Below are positions 1 through 8,078 of a stretch of 34,248 bases of DNA, piece by piece; position 1 is the first letter of the stretch, and the number at the start of each line of letters is the position of its first letter. Both the position numbers and the translations under genes were made by a program. The notes beneath the pieces were generated by a model, which saw only the letters and a list, made by a program, of their open reading frames with translations, searched no databases and had not been told where the DNA came from. The DNA lies in contig DXHY01000058.1 of NCBI GenBank assembly GCA_019113175.1, positions 1-34,248 on the forward strand. Direction: 5' to 3'. This DNA comes from Candidatus Eisenbergiella stercoravium (GTDB lineage: Bacteria > Bacillota > Clostridia > Lachnospirales > Lachnospiraceae).

Positions 1-63
1 CCCCTGCCACGGTCATCCCGGCCGCCGCGCAGCGAGGGCCTTTTGCCCGAGCGTCCGCGGCCC

Positions 64-513
64 TCACTCCCCGTCATATCTCTTCCATATATAATTCTTT
101 TTCTCCACCTCGAATATTTCCACAAACAGCACCCCATCCACATAACGCCATCTCTCAATGAATGTGGGCGTAACAGCAAACAGTCTTTCATTTTCCAGGT
201 GTGAATAACGCCGGAAAGAACTTTGAAAATATTTTTCATACGCCAGGCAGAAATCCGGATTCCAGGCAGGCCGCCCCACTTCCCTGCACTCTCCTTCTAT
301 CTGGATATTATCCGCGCAGAGCGCCACATGCGGATTCTGCCTGATCTGCTCATATTTTCTGAAGGTTCTGTCTGTCTGGAAAAAGAGCTTTTCGTCCAGC
401 ACAACGATACTCATCATTCTGGATGTTACAATATCATGCAGAGACGTGGAAAGAACCATTGTTCTGTTTTTTCCCAGTTCCTTCCACATCTCCCGATATG
501 CTTCGTCAAACAT
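64..513 (-). CDS. Pyridoxamine 5'-phosphate oxidase-like (PNPOx) flavin-binding family protein
   Basis: This 149-residue protein has the short split-barrel look of PNPOx-like FMN-binding proteins. It has an N-terminal helix, then a strand pair containing NRTMVLSTS, a central LFFQTDRTFRKYEQIRQNP stretch typical of the cofactor-binding loop, and the following HVALCADNIQIEG strand. Family members bind FMN, F420 or haem, and the substrate cannot be told from sequence. I place the start at 513 (MFDEAYREM) because GGAGG lies at 519-523, five bases upstream. A longer reading from 525 would use an ATG overlapping that ribosome site. The gene is the last in the window on this side, and its leader is filled by a hairpin array (524-670). 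Family assignment is fairly confident; function is not. Confidence 0.8.
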   Translation of the reverse strand: MFDEAYREMWKELGKNRTMVLSTSLHDIVTSRMMSIVVLDEKLFFQTDRTFRKYEQIRQNPHVALCADNIQIEGECREVGRPAWNPDFCLAYEKYFQSSFRRYSHLENERLFAVTPTFIERWRYVDGVLFVEIFEVEKKNYIWKRYDGE

Positions 514-523
514 TTTTACCTCC

Positions 524-670
524 ATGCCGAAGCGGTATGCTGAGGCCGCGAGGAGAAATCACGCAGGTGATTTCTCCTCTGCGATCACAGCAGTTTTGTG
601 CTTCGACGCAAAACTGCCACAAAGCTGGCTTTGTTTTGAAACAATAAGTCATCGGGCTTATTTTTCAATC
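524..670 (-). repeat. Class I hairpin array, copy a (leader of PNPOx-like gene)
   Basis: Read on the minus strand toward the gene, four hairpins follow one another: stem at 643-648/657-662 with a CGAT in its loop; 619-625/628-634 (acaaagc/gctttgt); 590-598/609-617 (gcagttttg/caaaactgc) with a loop containing gtcgaag; and 550-562/567-579, a 13-bp perfect stem with a 4-base loop. The array ends in gcttcggcatggagg, which runs straight into the ribosome site. Loop and linker sequence (for example ctgtgatcgcag) is shared with the copies at 18795-18910 and 33777-33909, while the stems differ. It fills about 150 bases of the 359-base gap between the PNPOx-like gene and the divergent DUF5722 gene. 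Confidence 0.75.
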
Positions 671-727
671 TTCTCTCCTGATATCAATTTTTTCTGTACA
701 TTATGCAGATATTTATATACTTACCGT

Positions 728-756
728 TTGCATATTCCCGGCCGAAGATATATCCT
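728..756 (+). promoter_or_regulatory. Possible sigma-A promoter for the DUF5722 gene
   Basis: TTGCAT at 728-733 and TATCCT at 751-756 are separated by 17 bases, each matching the consensus hexamer at four of six positions. The leader would be about 110 bases. The rest of 671-872 is AT-rich and shows no other clear signal beyond a small hairpin region around 815-845. This is a weak call. Confidence 0.3.
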
Positions 757-872
757 ATTCTTATAACCATTTCATTCAGCGTATCCGGTGATGTATTAAA
801 GAAACAGCCTCCCTCCGGGGCGGGAAATACATTCCGCCGGAATACGCGTCATTTCAAAAAGGGGGAAAATAC

Positions 873-2426
873 ATGAAAAAACACAGATCCTTTTTGACCC
901 TTGCGTGCGCCGCGGCTGTGGCCATCCTCTTCCTTTTCGCGGGAACGGATGCGAAAGCCGCCGGCTCAGCGACTCTGAACTCCGCCCTGATTCAGGGGAA
1001 CCAGGTGGTTGTCAGCGGAACCTCTTCCGTCGCTTCCGAAGACGGCATTCTGCATCTCTATGCGCAGAATCCGTACGAATCCGGCACGCAGGGCGTTGAA
1101 GTCGCCCAGGCTCCGAACGGAACCGCTTCCTTTACCTTTTCTCTGAACAAGAACAGTGCAAACAGCAATCTGTTTAAAAAGTTCACAGTTATAGCCATCC
1201 AGAACGGGGTTCCCACAGCAGTTTCCAACTCTGTTTACATCACCAATCCGGAAGCGTGCGCCACGCATACCGCAGCAAGGCGTGACGGCGGAATTAAGGG
1301 AATTCTTCCCGCGTCTCAGCTTTTAAACGCCAATAACCTGACCGATCTCGGCGTCCATCAGGCCACCTACAACCTGCTTCTCGGCCGGATTACCACAGGA
1401 GGCGGCATCGATTATCAGTATAACGGAAAAACCTGGCATTTTAACGCGCAGGTCGTTTCCGAGTACGATACCGTTGCCCGCCGTCTGAATGATCAGGGCA
1501 TCCAGGTCACCTTTATTGTACTGAATGATCTGGGCGCAGATCCCACTCTGATTCATCCTCTGGCCAGAGACGGCGCGGCCGCCAACTATTATGCTCTGAA
1601 CGCCGCCGATCAGGCAGGTGTGGAAAAGCTCGCTGCAGTCGCTTCCTTCCTGGGTCAGCGTTATTCCAACACAGGGCACGGCACCGTCGATAACTGGATC
1701 ATCGGAAATGAGGTCAATGCCAGACAGCCCTGGAACTATATGCAGTCTACTGGCGTGAATCAGTACGCTGCCGCATATGCGGACGCGTTCCGCCTCATGT
1801 ACAACGGGCTGAAATCCGAAAATGCCAACGCACAGGTTTACGTTGCCACCGACCAGCAGTGGGCCGTCGGATCCAACCCTTCGCAATACTATGGCTCCCG
1901 TCCGTTCCTCATCGCTTTCAACGATTATATACGGGCGGAGGGAAACATCGACTGGAGGCTGTCCAGTCATCCGTATAATGTTCCTCTTTATGATCCGAAT
2001 AACTGGACGCCCACAGGGTATGCCACTCACAGCCAGAATTCCAGGTATGTGACAATGCAGAACATCGATGTAATCACCGATTTCCTGTCCCAGCCCGAGC
2101 TGCTTTCTCCTTCGGGAAATGTACGGTCGCTGAAGCTTTCAGAGGTGGGTTATACTTCCTCGGCCGGAGAAGAGCAGCAGGCCATCGCCGTCACCTATGC
2201 TTATCTCCAGGCAGCCGGCAACCGTTATGTGGACGGCCTGATCATTTCCCGTGAAATGGATGAAGCGGCGGAAATCGCACAGGGAATGGCCGTCGGCCTC
2301 CTGAACGGAAGCGCGCAGCCCAAAATGGCTTATGATTTCTATAAGCATGCCGGAGACCCTGACTATCTCGCTCAGGCTTCCGCCATGGCAGGAGTTGATC
2401 TTACCAGCCGTATTACGGTCCGCTGA
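873..2426 (+). CDS. Secreted DUF5722 protein, probable glycoside hydrolase
   Basis: The 517-residue product starts with a clear signal peptide (MKKHRS, then a hydrophobic core, likely cut after AKA at residues 27-29). Residues 35-125 look like a beta-rich domain. Residues 135-500 resemble DUF5722, a TIM-barrel-like domain. A GNE motif (WIIGNEVN, E280) and a later strand-end glutamate (LSEVGY, E424) are spaced like the acid/base and nucleophile of clan GH-A retaining glycosidases; this catalytic reading is an inference. The start follows GGGGG with a short spacer, consistent with a strong ribosome site. It stands alone, with a terminator right after it and no sugar transporter beside it. No anchor or sortase signal is visible, so it is probably released or loosely wall-bound. 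The substrate is unknown. Confidence 0.82.
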   Translation: MKKHRSFLTLACAAAVAILFLFAGTDAKAAGSATLNSALIQGNQVVVSGTSSVASEDGILHLYAQNPYESGTQGVEVAQAPNGTASFTFSLNKNSANSNLFKKFTVIAIQNGVPTAVSNSVYITNPEACATHTAARRDGGIKGILPASQLLNANNLTDLGVHQATYNLLLGRITTGGGIDYQYNGKTWHFNAQVVSEYDTVARRLNDQGIQVTFIVLNDLGADPTLIHPLARDGAAANYYALNAADQAGVEKLAAVASFLGQRYSNTGHGTVDNWIIGNEVNARQPWNYMQSTGVNQYAAAYADAFRLMYNGLKSENANAQVYVATDQQWAVGSNPSQYYGSRPFLIAFNDYIRAEGNIDWRLSSHPYNVPLYDPNNWTPTGYATHSQNSRYVTMQNIDVITDFLSQPELLSPSGNVRSLKLSEVGYTSSAGEEQQAIAVTYAYLQAAGNRYVDGLIISREMDEAAEIAQGMAVGLLNGSAQPKMAYDFYKHAGDPDYLAQASAMAGVDLTSRITVR

Positions 2427-2470
2427 AGACGGATTCCAAATGAACCTGATGTAACGATATAAGAAAAAAC

Positions 2471-2493
2471 GGGCATGGCCACAGGCCATGCCC
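2471..2493. terminator. Bidirectional rho-independent terminator
   Basis: A perfect 10-bp stem gggcatggcc/ggccatgccc (2471-2480 and 2484-2493) with a 3-base loop is flanked by an A-run on the left and a T-run at 2498-2502. It can serve both convergent genes, the DUF5722 gene from the left and the DUF6465 gene from the right. Confidence 0.85.
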
Positions 2494-2515
2494 TCCGTTT
2501 TTGCACTCTTATGTT

Positions 2516-3052
2516 TCAGATATTGAAGCTTCCGGTAACGTCTCCGTTGACCACATAGTAAACGCTACTCTCTTCCGGCTTCACATACAGTTCAACACTC
2601 TTGAAATCAGCCTCATCCCTTCCGAGGTCATATTTCCAGACATCCTTCGCGATCTTAACCAGATCTTCGGTAGAATAGGACTTACCGGCGAACTGAACCG
2701 TCACATTTCCCTTCACCTCTGCGGCCTTCCTTGTGGTTCTCTTTGCAGGAGCTTTGGCGGGCTTTGCTTCAACGGCAGCCTTTTCCGCAGGAGCGGTCTC
2801 AACAGGCGCAGCCACTGCTGCAGGTGTTTCTGCCTTTGCAGGCGCAGCCTTTGCGGCAGTCTTTCTCGTCGTTGTCTTCTTTATGGTTTCCTTCTTAGCT
2901 GTCTCTTTCTTCGCAGCGGTCTTCTTCGGCGCAGCAGCCTTCTTTACAGCCGGTGCCTTAACCTCTTCCGCTTTCTCAGATACCTTTGCGCCGGTCTTTG
3001 CCGCTTCTTCTTTTGCGGTTACCTTTTCTTCCGATTTCTTCATTTCTGTCAT
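2516..3052 (-). CDS. Ala/Lys-rich DUF6465 family protein
   Basis: This 178-residue protein has two parts. The first roughly 120 residues are low-complexity Ala, Lys, Glu, Thr and Pro with repeats such as KKTAAKKETAKKE, reminiscent of histone H1-like or nucleoid-associated tails. The last 55 residues form a compact domain (VTVQFAGKSYSTEDLVKIAK and onward) matching DUF6465 of Clostridia. The function of the family is not established; DNA or RNA binding through the basic tail is a plausible guess. The start is at 3052, because AAGGAGGAG lies eight bases upstream of this ATG, whereas the longer frame to 3124 has no ribosome site. Its stop is shared with a bidirectional terminator. The Lys-rich tail is also prone to slippage, so length may vary between strains. 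Confidence 0.75.
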   Translation of the reverse strand: MTEMKKSEEKVTAKEEAAKTGAKVSEKAEEVKAPAVKKAAAPKKTAAKKETAKKETIKKTTTRKTAAKAAPAKAETPAAVAAPVETAPAEKAAVEAKPAKAPAKRTTRKAAEVKGNVTVQFAGKSYSTEDLVKIAKDVWKYDLGRDEADFKSVELYVKPEESSVYYVVNGDVTGSFNI

Positions 3053-3228
3053 AACTTTTCTCCTCCTTGGGAAACTGAAACTGCTTTCCTCTGATCCAGG
3101 TATGTGATCATCTTCCAAGCGCAACTGAGCAGTAATATACCTGAATTATGAGGCCAGTTTACTGCAAAACCGGCAACTTGTCAACTTATCGGCCCGCTTT
3201 TTGCCGGGAAACAGGCCATTTCCGGCTT

Positions 3229-4629
3229 CTACATCCTTTTTTTGAACGGCAGCTCTACAGTAAAGCAGCTCCCCTTTCCCGGCTCACTTTCCAGCAGGAT
3301 GCTCCCGTTGTAGTATTCCACGATATGCTTGACGATGGAAAGTCCGAGGCCGGTACCTCCCATTTTCTTGCTTCTGCCCTTATCCACACGGTAAAACCTT
3401 TCAAAAATCCGTTCCTGATCCTCTTTGCTGATACCGCAGCCGTCATCCCTGACCCGGATATGGAGCCTGCCGTTTTCCGACCAGACCTCCACCCAGACGT
3501 TTCCCCCCGGATGGTTATATTTTATTCCGTTGCTGACCAGATTCATGATCAGTTCTCTCATCTGCTTTGCGCTGGCTTCTATGGATACAGGGCTGCATTC
3601 CTTATGAAGCATTACCTGATAATCCGCCGCAATGGGCTCCAGCGACTCAAAAACATCAGTCAGAAGAGGGCCGATCCGGACGGTGGAGAAGGTAACCTCC
3701 GCCTCTTTTGCTTCCAGTCTCGAAATCATGAGAATATCATTGATAAGATTCGTCATGTTGTCCGTTTCCCTGAGGATACGGGCATAGAAATCCTTTTTTG
3801 TCGCCTCGTCCTGAATGAAACCCTGATCAAGAAGCTCCGCATAGCCCCGCACCGAGGTGATCGGCGTTTTTAACTCATGGGAAGCATTGCTGAAAAACTC
3901 CTGCCTGATCTTTCTTTCCTTTTCCAGCTGCTCCACATGCGCCTGAATCTCCCCCGCCATTTTCACCGTGGTTTCCGCAATCACATTCAGTTCCTTATAT
4001 TTATACTGCTTAAAGGAAAACTCAGTCCGCGCGCCGTGAACCTTCCCCATCTCCGCTGAAATTTCCTTCAGAGGAGTGGTAATGGTACTGGCAAAACGGC
4101 TTGCGAGAATCACACTCACCACAAAGGCAATTCCGGTTCCGAGAAGCAGCACCGGAAAAATGCTGATCATATAGTCCAGAATGTTCGTATAGGGAATCGC
4201 CATACGCACCACATAGCTGCCGTTGGAGGAGCGGGCCGCCACATACAGCATGCTTTCTCCCACAGATTCCGAGCTTCTCGTATCGCTGCCCGTTCCCGTT
4301 TCAAACGCTTCTCTCACTTCATCCCGTTCCAGATGATTTTCCATGGAATCCACCTGATCCACTTCGCTGTCCGCAGCTACCGTCCCATCAGAGGAAATCA
4401 CCGTGATCCGGGAAGAAGCATCCATCGCTTCCGCATGCAGCTTTTCCACCTGTTCCTGCAGATTTCCGCTGTAATCCAGCGCATAATCCACCGCATGAAT
4501 GGTATTGAGCATGGCGGACATGTCATGCTGCAGCATGTTCTTTCCTATGAAATAATAAGAAAAGGCGCTGCTAACCACCAGGGCCAGCAGCAGAATCACC
4601 ATAAATCTGAGCAGAACCGCCCGTTTCAT
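3229..4629 (-). CDS. PhoR-like sensor histidine kinase
   Basis: This 466-residue membrane kinase has TM1 at about 4-28, an extracytoplasmic loop of about 125 residues, TM2 at about 154-178, a HAMP-like linker, and a HisKA domain with the phosphorylatable H251 in SNASHELKTPITS. The ATPase domain carries the N box (MNLVSNGIKYN, about 362-372), G1 (DDGCGIS, about 395-401) and G2 (GGTGLGLSI, about 424-432). It should autophosphorylate and pass phosphate to the regulator encoded directly upstream. The two genes are separated by one base and the kinase ribosome site GGAGG lies inside the regulator gene, so translation is probably coupled. The start at 4629 fits this site; a longer frame reaching 4752 would overlap the regulator heavily. 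PhoR is the best match by architecture, but the signal is not proven. Confidence 0.9.
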   Translation of the reverse strand: MKRAVLLRFMVILLLALVVSSAFSYYFIGKNMLQHDMSAMLNTIHAVDYALDYSGNLQEQVEKLHAEAMDASSRITVISSDGTVAADSEVDQVDSMENHLERDEVREAFETGTGSDTRSSESVGESMLYVAARSSNGSYVVRMAIPYTNILDYMISIFPVLLLGTGIAFVVSVILASRFASTITTPLKEISAEMGKVHGARTEFSFKQYKYKELNVIAETTVKMAGEIQAHVEQLEKERKIRQEFFSNASHELKTPITSVRGYAELLDQGFIQDEATKKDFYARILRETDNMTNLINDILMISRLEAKEAEVTFSTVRIGPLLTDVFESLEPIAADYQVMLHKECSPVSIEASAKQMRELIMNLVSNGIKYNHPGGNVWVEVWSENGRLHIRVRDDGCGISKEDQERIFERFYRVDKGRSKKMGGTGLGLSIVKHIVEYYNGSILLESEPGKGSCFTVELPFKKRM

Positions 4630-4630
4630 A

Positions 4631-5344
4631 TCAACCTCCGTTTTCCGTTTCCTGAGGGAGTACGAAGCGGTAGCCCACACTTCGTACCGTTTTGATGTAT
4701 TTGCTTCCCTCTTCCCCCAGCTTCTGCCGCAGCGTCCGGATATGGATATCAAGCGTGCGCGTCTCGATGTCAGCCGAGTAGTCCCACAGCTTGTTCAGCA
4801 GCTCGTCACGCTCCACCACCCTGGACCGGTTGTCCACCAGATACATTAGAAGCTCGTATTCCTTATAGGTCAGCACCACCGGAGCGCCGTTCATGCTCAC
4901 TTCTCTGGCATCCGTGTTCACCGTAAGACCGCCCAGGCTCACAATCCCTTCCGTTTTCATATTCTGCCTTTCCGTGGTACGCCTCAGGAGCGAACGTATC
5001 CTGGCCGCCAGCTCAAGCACGCCGAACGGTTTCGTCATATAGTCGTCCGCTCCTCCGTCCAGTCCTACCACCTTATCGTACTCCTTGTCCTTCGCCGTCA
5101 GCACGATGATCGGAATATTCTTCAGATTATCGCTCCGCTCACGGATGATCCCGATTGCTGACAGTCCGTCCATGCCGGGCAGCATCAGATCAAACACCGC
5201 CAGATCCGGCTTTTCCTTATCCAGCGCCTCCAGCGCCTCCTCCGCTGTTTCAAAAGACGAAACCTGATAGCCATAGCCTTCCATGGCAATCTTTACCAGA
5301 TTACGGATATTTTCATCATCTTCAATCACAAATATTTTCTGCAT
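4631..5344 (-). CDS. PhoB/PhoP-like response regulator (OmpR family)
   Basis: This 237-residue regulator has a receiver domain with acidic pocket D9/D10, phospho-acceptor D52 (FDLMLPGMDG) and K105 (MTKPF), then a winged-helix DNA-binding domain from about 135 to 235 (LTYKEYELLMYL, ETRTLDIHIRTLRQKL, VGYRF). It sits just before its cognate kinase and is presumably the DNA-binding output of the pair. The start at 5344 (MQKIFVIEDD) follows GGAG with normal spacing; upstream in-frame ATGs lack a site. Two TTTACA repeats with an 11-base period lie about 130 bases upstream, resembling a PHO box and hinting at autoregulation by a phosphate-responsive system. No pst or phn genes are nearby, but a PiT transporter lies 11 kb away. 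Confidence 0.9.
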   Translation of the reverse strand: MQKIFVIEDDENIRNLVKIAMEGYGYQVSSFETAEEALEALDKEKPDLAVFDLMLPGMDGLSAIGIIRERSDNLKNIPIIVLTAKDKEYDKVVGLDGGADDYMTKPFGVLELAARIRSLLRRTTERQNMKTEGIVSLGGLTVNTDAREVSMNGAPVVLTYKEYELLMYLVDNRSRVVERDELLNKLWDYSADIETRTLDIHIRTLRQKLGEEGSKYIKTVRSVGYRFVLPQETENGG

Positions 5345-5473
5345 ACACTTTTCTCCATTTTCAGGCCGCCGGAAAATCTCCGCCGGAATCTCAAACCCCA
5401 CAGATGCTTTCATCCCGTGTTCTTTCCATCCTTCTCATTGTAACAGCCCCGCCGCCGGATTGCACCCGAATTG

Positions 5474-5490
5474 TGTAAAATGTTTGTAAA
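5474..5490 (-). promoter_or_regulatory. PHO-box-like tandem repeat upstream of the two-component operon
   Basis: On the minus strand two identical TTTACA hexamers (5485-5490 and 5474-5479) are separated by exactly five bases. Bacillus-type PhoP binds direct TT(A/C/T)ACA repeats with this period. Only two copies are evident, so this is a candidate rather than a full box. Confidence 0.45.
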
Positions 5491-5590
5491 ATCAGCCATG
5501 CGGGAAGGGAGTACCACCTTCCGTATTTGCCCTTCAAAATATCTGTTTTCATAATCCCCAAAACCTTACAACTCAGAATTGGTCAATTAA

Positions 5591-6007
5591 TTAAAACCAT
5601 TTACAAGGTATCATCAAAAAATCATCCTCTGAGTTCTTCTTAAACCCGATCGTTTCATAAAATTCTTTGGCACAATCTGTTTGTACAAGCCATTCTGAGC
5701 CTGGACACATATTGATACACCTTTGTACGAGTTCTGTTCCAATTCCGCGCTTTTGATATTCCGGTAAAACCGCTAAATCATAAATGACAGAGCGAAAATA
5801 CAAATCACTTAAAACTCTTACACAACCAACCAAATGATTATCCTCCCACGCAGAAAAAACAAATGTTGAAGTAAGAAAAGCACAATTAAAGTTGTCTCTC
5901 ATTACTTGTGTTGTATTTTCTTCTTTTGCCCAGCCAACAGCAAGAAACAATTTGTACAATTCATCACATGGTAAATTCTTTTGGTCTTTATATTCTATCT
6001 TCATCAT
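5591..6007 (-). CDS. GNAT family N-acetyltransferase
   Basis: This 138-residue single-domain GNAT protein shows a hydrophobic strand (VIYDLAVLPEYQ, about 75-85) followed by the acetyl-CoA-binding loop QKRGIGT (about 85-91), and a C-terminal FYETIGFKKN typical of the fold's last helix and strand. The substrate is unknown. AGGAGG lies six bases before the ATG at 6007; the adjacent ATG at 6004 is an alternative. The gene is markedly AT-rich compared with its neighbours: two 60-base lines that I counted are 40% and 37% G+C, against clearly higher values on both sides. With its isolated position between a two-component operon and uppP, this suggests recent acquisition. Confidence 0.85.
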   Translation of the reverse strand: MMKIEYKDQKNLPCDELYKLFLAVGWAKEENTTQVMRDNFNCAFLTSTFVFSAWEDNHLVGCVRVLSDLYFRSVIYDLAVLPEYQKRGIGTELVQRCINMCPGSEWLVQTDCAKEFYETIGFKKNSEDDFLMIPCKWF

Positions 6008-6097
6008 ACATAACCTCCTCAATACTGATTTATCAATTTTTACGATAATAGCATAAAAAGTCAAATTCACACAAGATGTTGGAATATTCCCAACAAG

Positions 6098-6127
6098 AAG
6101 GGGCTATCTATTTCCCGATAGCCCCTT
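6098..6127. terminator. Strong hairpin between the acetyltransferase gene and uppP
   Basis: A perfect 11-bp stem aaggggctatc/gatagcccctt (6098-6108 and 6117-6127) encloses an eight-base loop. T-rich sequence follows on the plus strand, and less so on the minus strand. It insulates the acetyltransferase gene from transcription arriving from uppP. Confidence 0.6.
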
Positions 6128-6194
6128 TAGCTTTTAATACTTTAATCTAATATTGAAAATTTAATTATCTAATCATCTAAATAAATGACATTGC

Positions 6195-6227
6195 CCGCTT
6201 CCTTCCGCATATTTTCGGAGGAAGCGG
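6195..6227 (-). terminator. Possible terminator of the uppP operon
   Basis: Left arm 6195-6207 and right arm 6216-6227 pair with one bulged base over 12 pairs, eleven bases beyond the uppP stop. The run of T that normally follows is poor on the minus strand, so this could act together with the hairpin at 6098-6127. Confidence 0.4.
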
Positions 6228-6238
6228 ACCTGTGCCCG

Positions 6239-7072
6239 TTACGCAATCACATAGAAATAAAGGAGCACCAGAATTCCAAGCACGATACGGTACCAGCCGA
6301 ACACCTCGAAATCATGCTTTCTGATATATCCCATCAGGAAGGAAATAACCAGCATGGAAACCACGAAGGCGGAAACCATTCCGACGACCAGCAGAAGGAC
6401 TTCCGATCCGGTAAAGGCAAATCCGGCCTTCACCAGCTTCAGGAGGCTCGCGCCGAACATGACCGGAATCGCCAGGAAAAAGGTGAATTCCGCAGATACG
6501 GTCCGGCTGACGCCAATGAGCAGCGCTCCCACGATGGTTGCGCCGGAACGCGAGGTTCCGGGGAAAATGGCGGCGATGAGCTGGAACAGCCCGATCAGCA
6601 GCGCATCCCGGTAGGTGAGAGCGCCGATGCTCTTCACCCTGGGCCTTTTTCCCCGGTTCCAGTTCTCAATTATGATAAACGCGATACCAAACAGGATCAG
6701 CATAACAGCAACCACAGTAGCATTGTACAGATAAGGGCTGATCAGATCATCCAGCAGAATCCCGTAGATCATGGCGGGCACACAGGCCACAATTACCTTG
6801 AACCACATCTGGAAGATATCCTTCCGGATCACTCCTTTTTTTCTTCCCTTCGCGGAAAAATCAAAGGGAAAAATCTTATTCCAGAACAGGATCACCACAG
6901 CGAAAATGGCGCCGAGCTGAATCACCACCAGAAAAACATCCCAGAATTCAGGGGAAACGTCAAGGGTAACAAATTCATCCAGAAGGATCATGTGCCCCGT
7001 ACTGCTGATGGGCAGCCATTCCGTAATTCCTTCCACGATTCCGAACAGAATTGCCTTTAAAATTTCAATCAT
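6239..7072 (-). CDS. uppP: Undecaprenyl-diphosphate phosphatase UppP (BacA)
   Basis: This 277-residue polytopic membrane enzyme removes a phosphate from undecaprenyl diphosphate to recycle the lipid carrier for peptidoglycan and other wall polymers; extra copies confer bacitracin tolerance. Both family signatures are present: EGITEWLPISSTGH at about 14-27 and PGTSRSGATI at about 171-180, together with about eight hydrophobic segments. I chose the start at 7072 because GGAG sits six bases upstream; the ATG at 7084 overlaps that site and would add META. It is the last gene of the minus-strand run of envelope genes and follows the patatin gene by 47 bases, so it is likely cotranscribed with at least that gene. 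Confidence 0.95.
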   Translation of the reverse strand: MIEILKAILFGIVEGITEWLPISSTGHMILLDEFVTLDVSPEFWDVFLVVIQLGAIFAVVILFWNKIFPFDFSAKGRKKGVIRKDIFQMWFKVIVACVPAMIYGILLDDLISPYLYNATVVAVMLILFGIAFIIIENWNRGKRPRVKSIGALTYRDALLIGLFQLIAAIFPGTSRSGATIVGALLIGVSRTVSAEFTFFLAIPVMFGASLLKLVKAGFAFTGSEVLLLVVGMVSAFVVSMLVISFLMGYIRKHDFEVFGWYRIVLGILVLLYFYVIA

Positions 7073-7119
7073 TGCAGTCTCCATCTTTTTTATTCCGGCT
7101 GCCGCTCCCGGCCGCCTTT

Positions 7120-7968
7120 TCAGCTTTCCAGGTAAGCCAGCAGCCGCTCATAGTTCTGCTCCGCTTCCCTGTACCCCTCTTCATAAAGCAGGCGGAGCTT
7201 TTCCTTATCCTTCTCCACTCTGCCTACGCCGCTCGCCTTCTGCGGGCGGATTACAAACGCCTGACCGTTTTTTTCCTGCTCTGCAAGATAATCCAGCATC
7301 CGGTTATATGCCGTGTGACGGCCTGCCATCAGTTCATATACCTTCGGATATTTCGCATATCTGAGGCGCACCAGCTCAAGGTGCTTCGAGGGCTTTCTCC
7401 GGTAGCCCACCTCCTTCGTCAGCACCACCACATTCTTCCGGTTCCCGTCCACAATGGAGTGCATGATCGGCACGCTGTCGGACAGACCACCGTCCAGGTA
7501 CAGCTTTCCGCCTATTTCCACATTCCGGGAAACCAGAGGCAGGGAAGCGGAAGCCCGCACTGCGATGATGTCCTTATGCATATCGCGCAGACGCAGATAT
7601 TCCGGCTGTCCGGTCTCAATGTTCGTCACGACGGCAAACGCTCTTCCCTGATAAGTGTTAAATGTATCATAATCATAGGGATTCAGCCGGTTCGGAATGT
7701 CGTCATAGCACATTTTCACACCGAAAAGATCTCCCGTTCTCAGCAGGCTCGACACGCTGCAGTAGTTTTTATCCTTCAGATAATCCACGCTGATATCATA
7801 TGCCCGTCCCCTCTGCTTTGACAGGTAGCTGCACAGATGGCAGGCTCCTGCGGATACCCCGTAGCAGCTTGAAAATTCAATCCCCTTATCCAGAAAAAAA
7901 TCGAGCACACCGGCAGTATAAATTCCCTTCATTCCGCCGCCTTCCAGTACCAGTCCCGCTTTATACAT
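7120..7968 (-). CDS. Patatin-like phospholipase family protein
   Basis: This 282-residue cytoplasmic serine hydrolase carries the full patatin catalytic set: oxyanion-hole GGGMKG at 10-15, nucleophile elbow GVSAG at 37-41 (S39), and the dyad aspartate in DGG (D159). No signal peptide is visible. Patatins are Ser-Asp acyl hydrolases acting on phospholipids or neutral lipids; the substrate here is unknown. The start at 7968 follows GGAAAGG. The longer frame reaching 8082 simply reads through a hairpin array (7977-8078) and is not protein-like. The gene is flanked by an aminotransferase and uppP on the same strand. Confidence 0.92.
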   Translation of the reverse strand: MYKAGLVLEGGGMKGIYTAGVLDFFLDKGIEFSSCYGVSAGACHLCSYLSKQRGRAYDISVDYLKDKNYCSVSSLLRTGDLFGVKMCYDDIPNRLNPYDYDTFNTYQGRAFAVVTNIETGQPEYLRLRDMHKDIIAVRASASLPLVSRNVEIGGKLYLDGGLSDSVPIMHSIVDGNRKNVVVLTKEVGYRRKPSKHLELVRLRYAKYPKVYELMAGRHTAYNRMLDYLAEQEKNGQAFVIRPQKASGVGRVEKDKEKLRLLYEEGYREAEQNYERLLAYLES

Positions 7969-7976
7969 GCCTTTCC

Positions 7977-8078
7977 TTTCCGCCGCCACAGGGCGGCATT
8001 TCATCATAAAGAAATTGGCTGCAAAGCCAATTTCCAGCACGAACCATTGGTTCGTGCGCGCCGCCACAGGGCGGCATC
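7977..8078 (-). repeat. Class II hairpin array, copy a (leader of patatin gene)
   Basis: Read toward the patatin gene, the order is hairpin A (gccgcc/ggcggc at 8060-8075), a variable hairpin B (gcacgaacc/ggttcgtgc, 8037-8057, 3-base loop), hairpin C (gaaattggct/agccaatttc, 8011-8034), then a second hairpin A (7982-7997), whose right arm runs into the ribosome site. The array fills essentially the whole gap between the aminotransferase stop and the patatin start. Compared with 19984-20188, stem C differs by a paired change (ggct/agcc instead of ggcc/ggcc), meaning the pairing is conserved. Confidence 0.8.

Noticed and set aside
1323-2030. Long open frame antisense to the DUF5722 gene
   Set aside because: It is an antisense shadow of a well-supported coding region, has no ribosome site and no recognisable domain.
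2501-3107. Plus-strand frames opposite the DUF6465 gene
   Set aside because: Low-complexity shadows of the Ala/Lys-rich gene (Cys/Leu/Arg-rich and Ala/Phe-rich), without ribosome sites.
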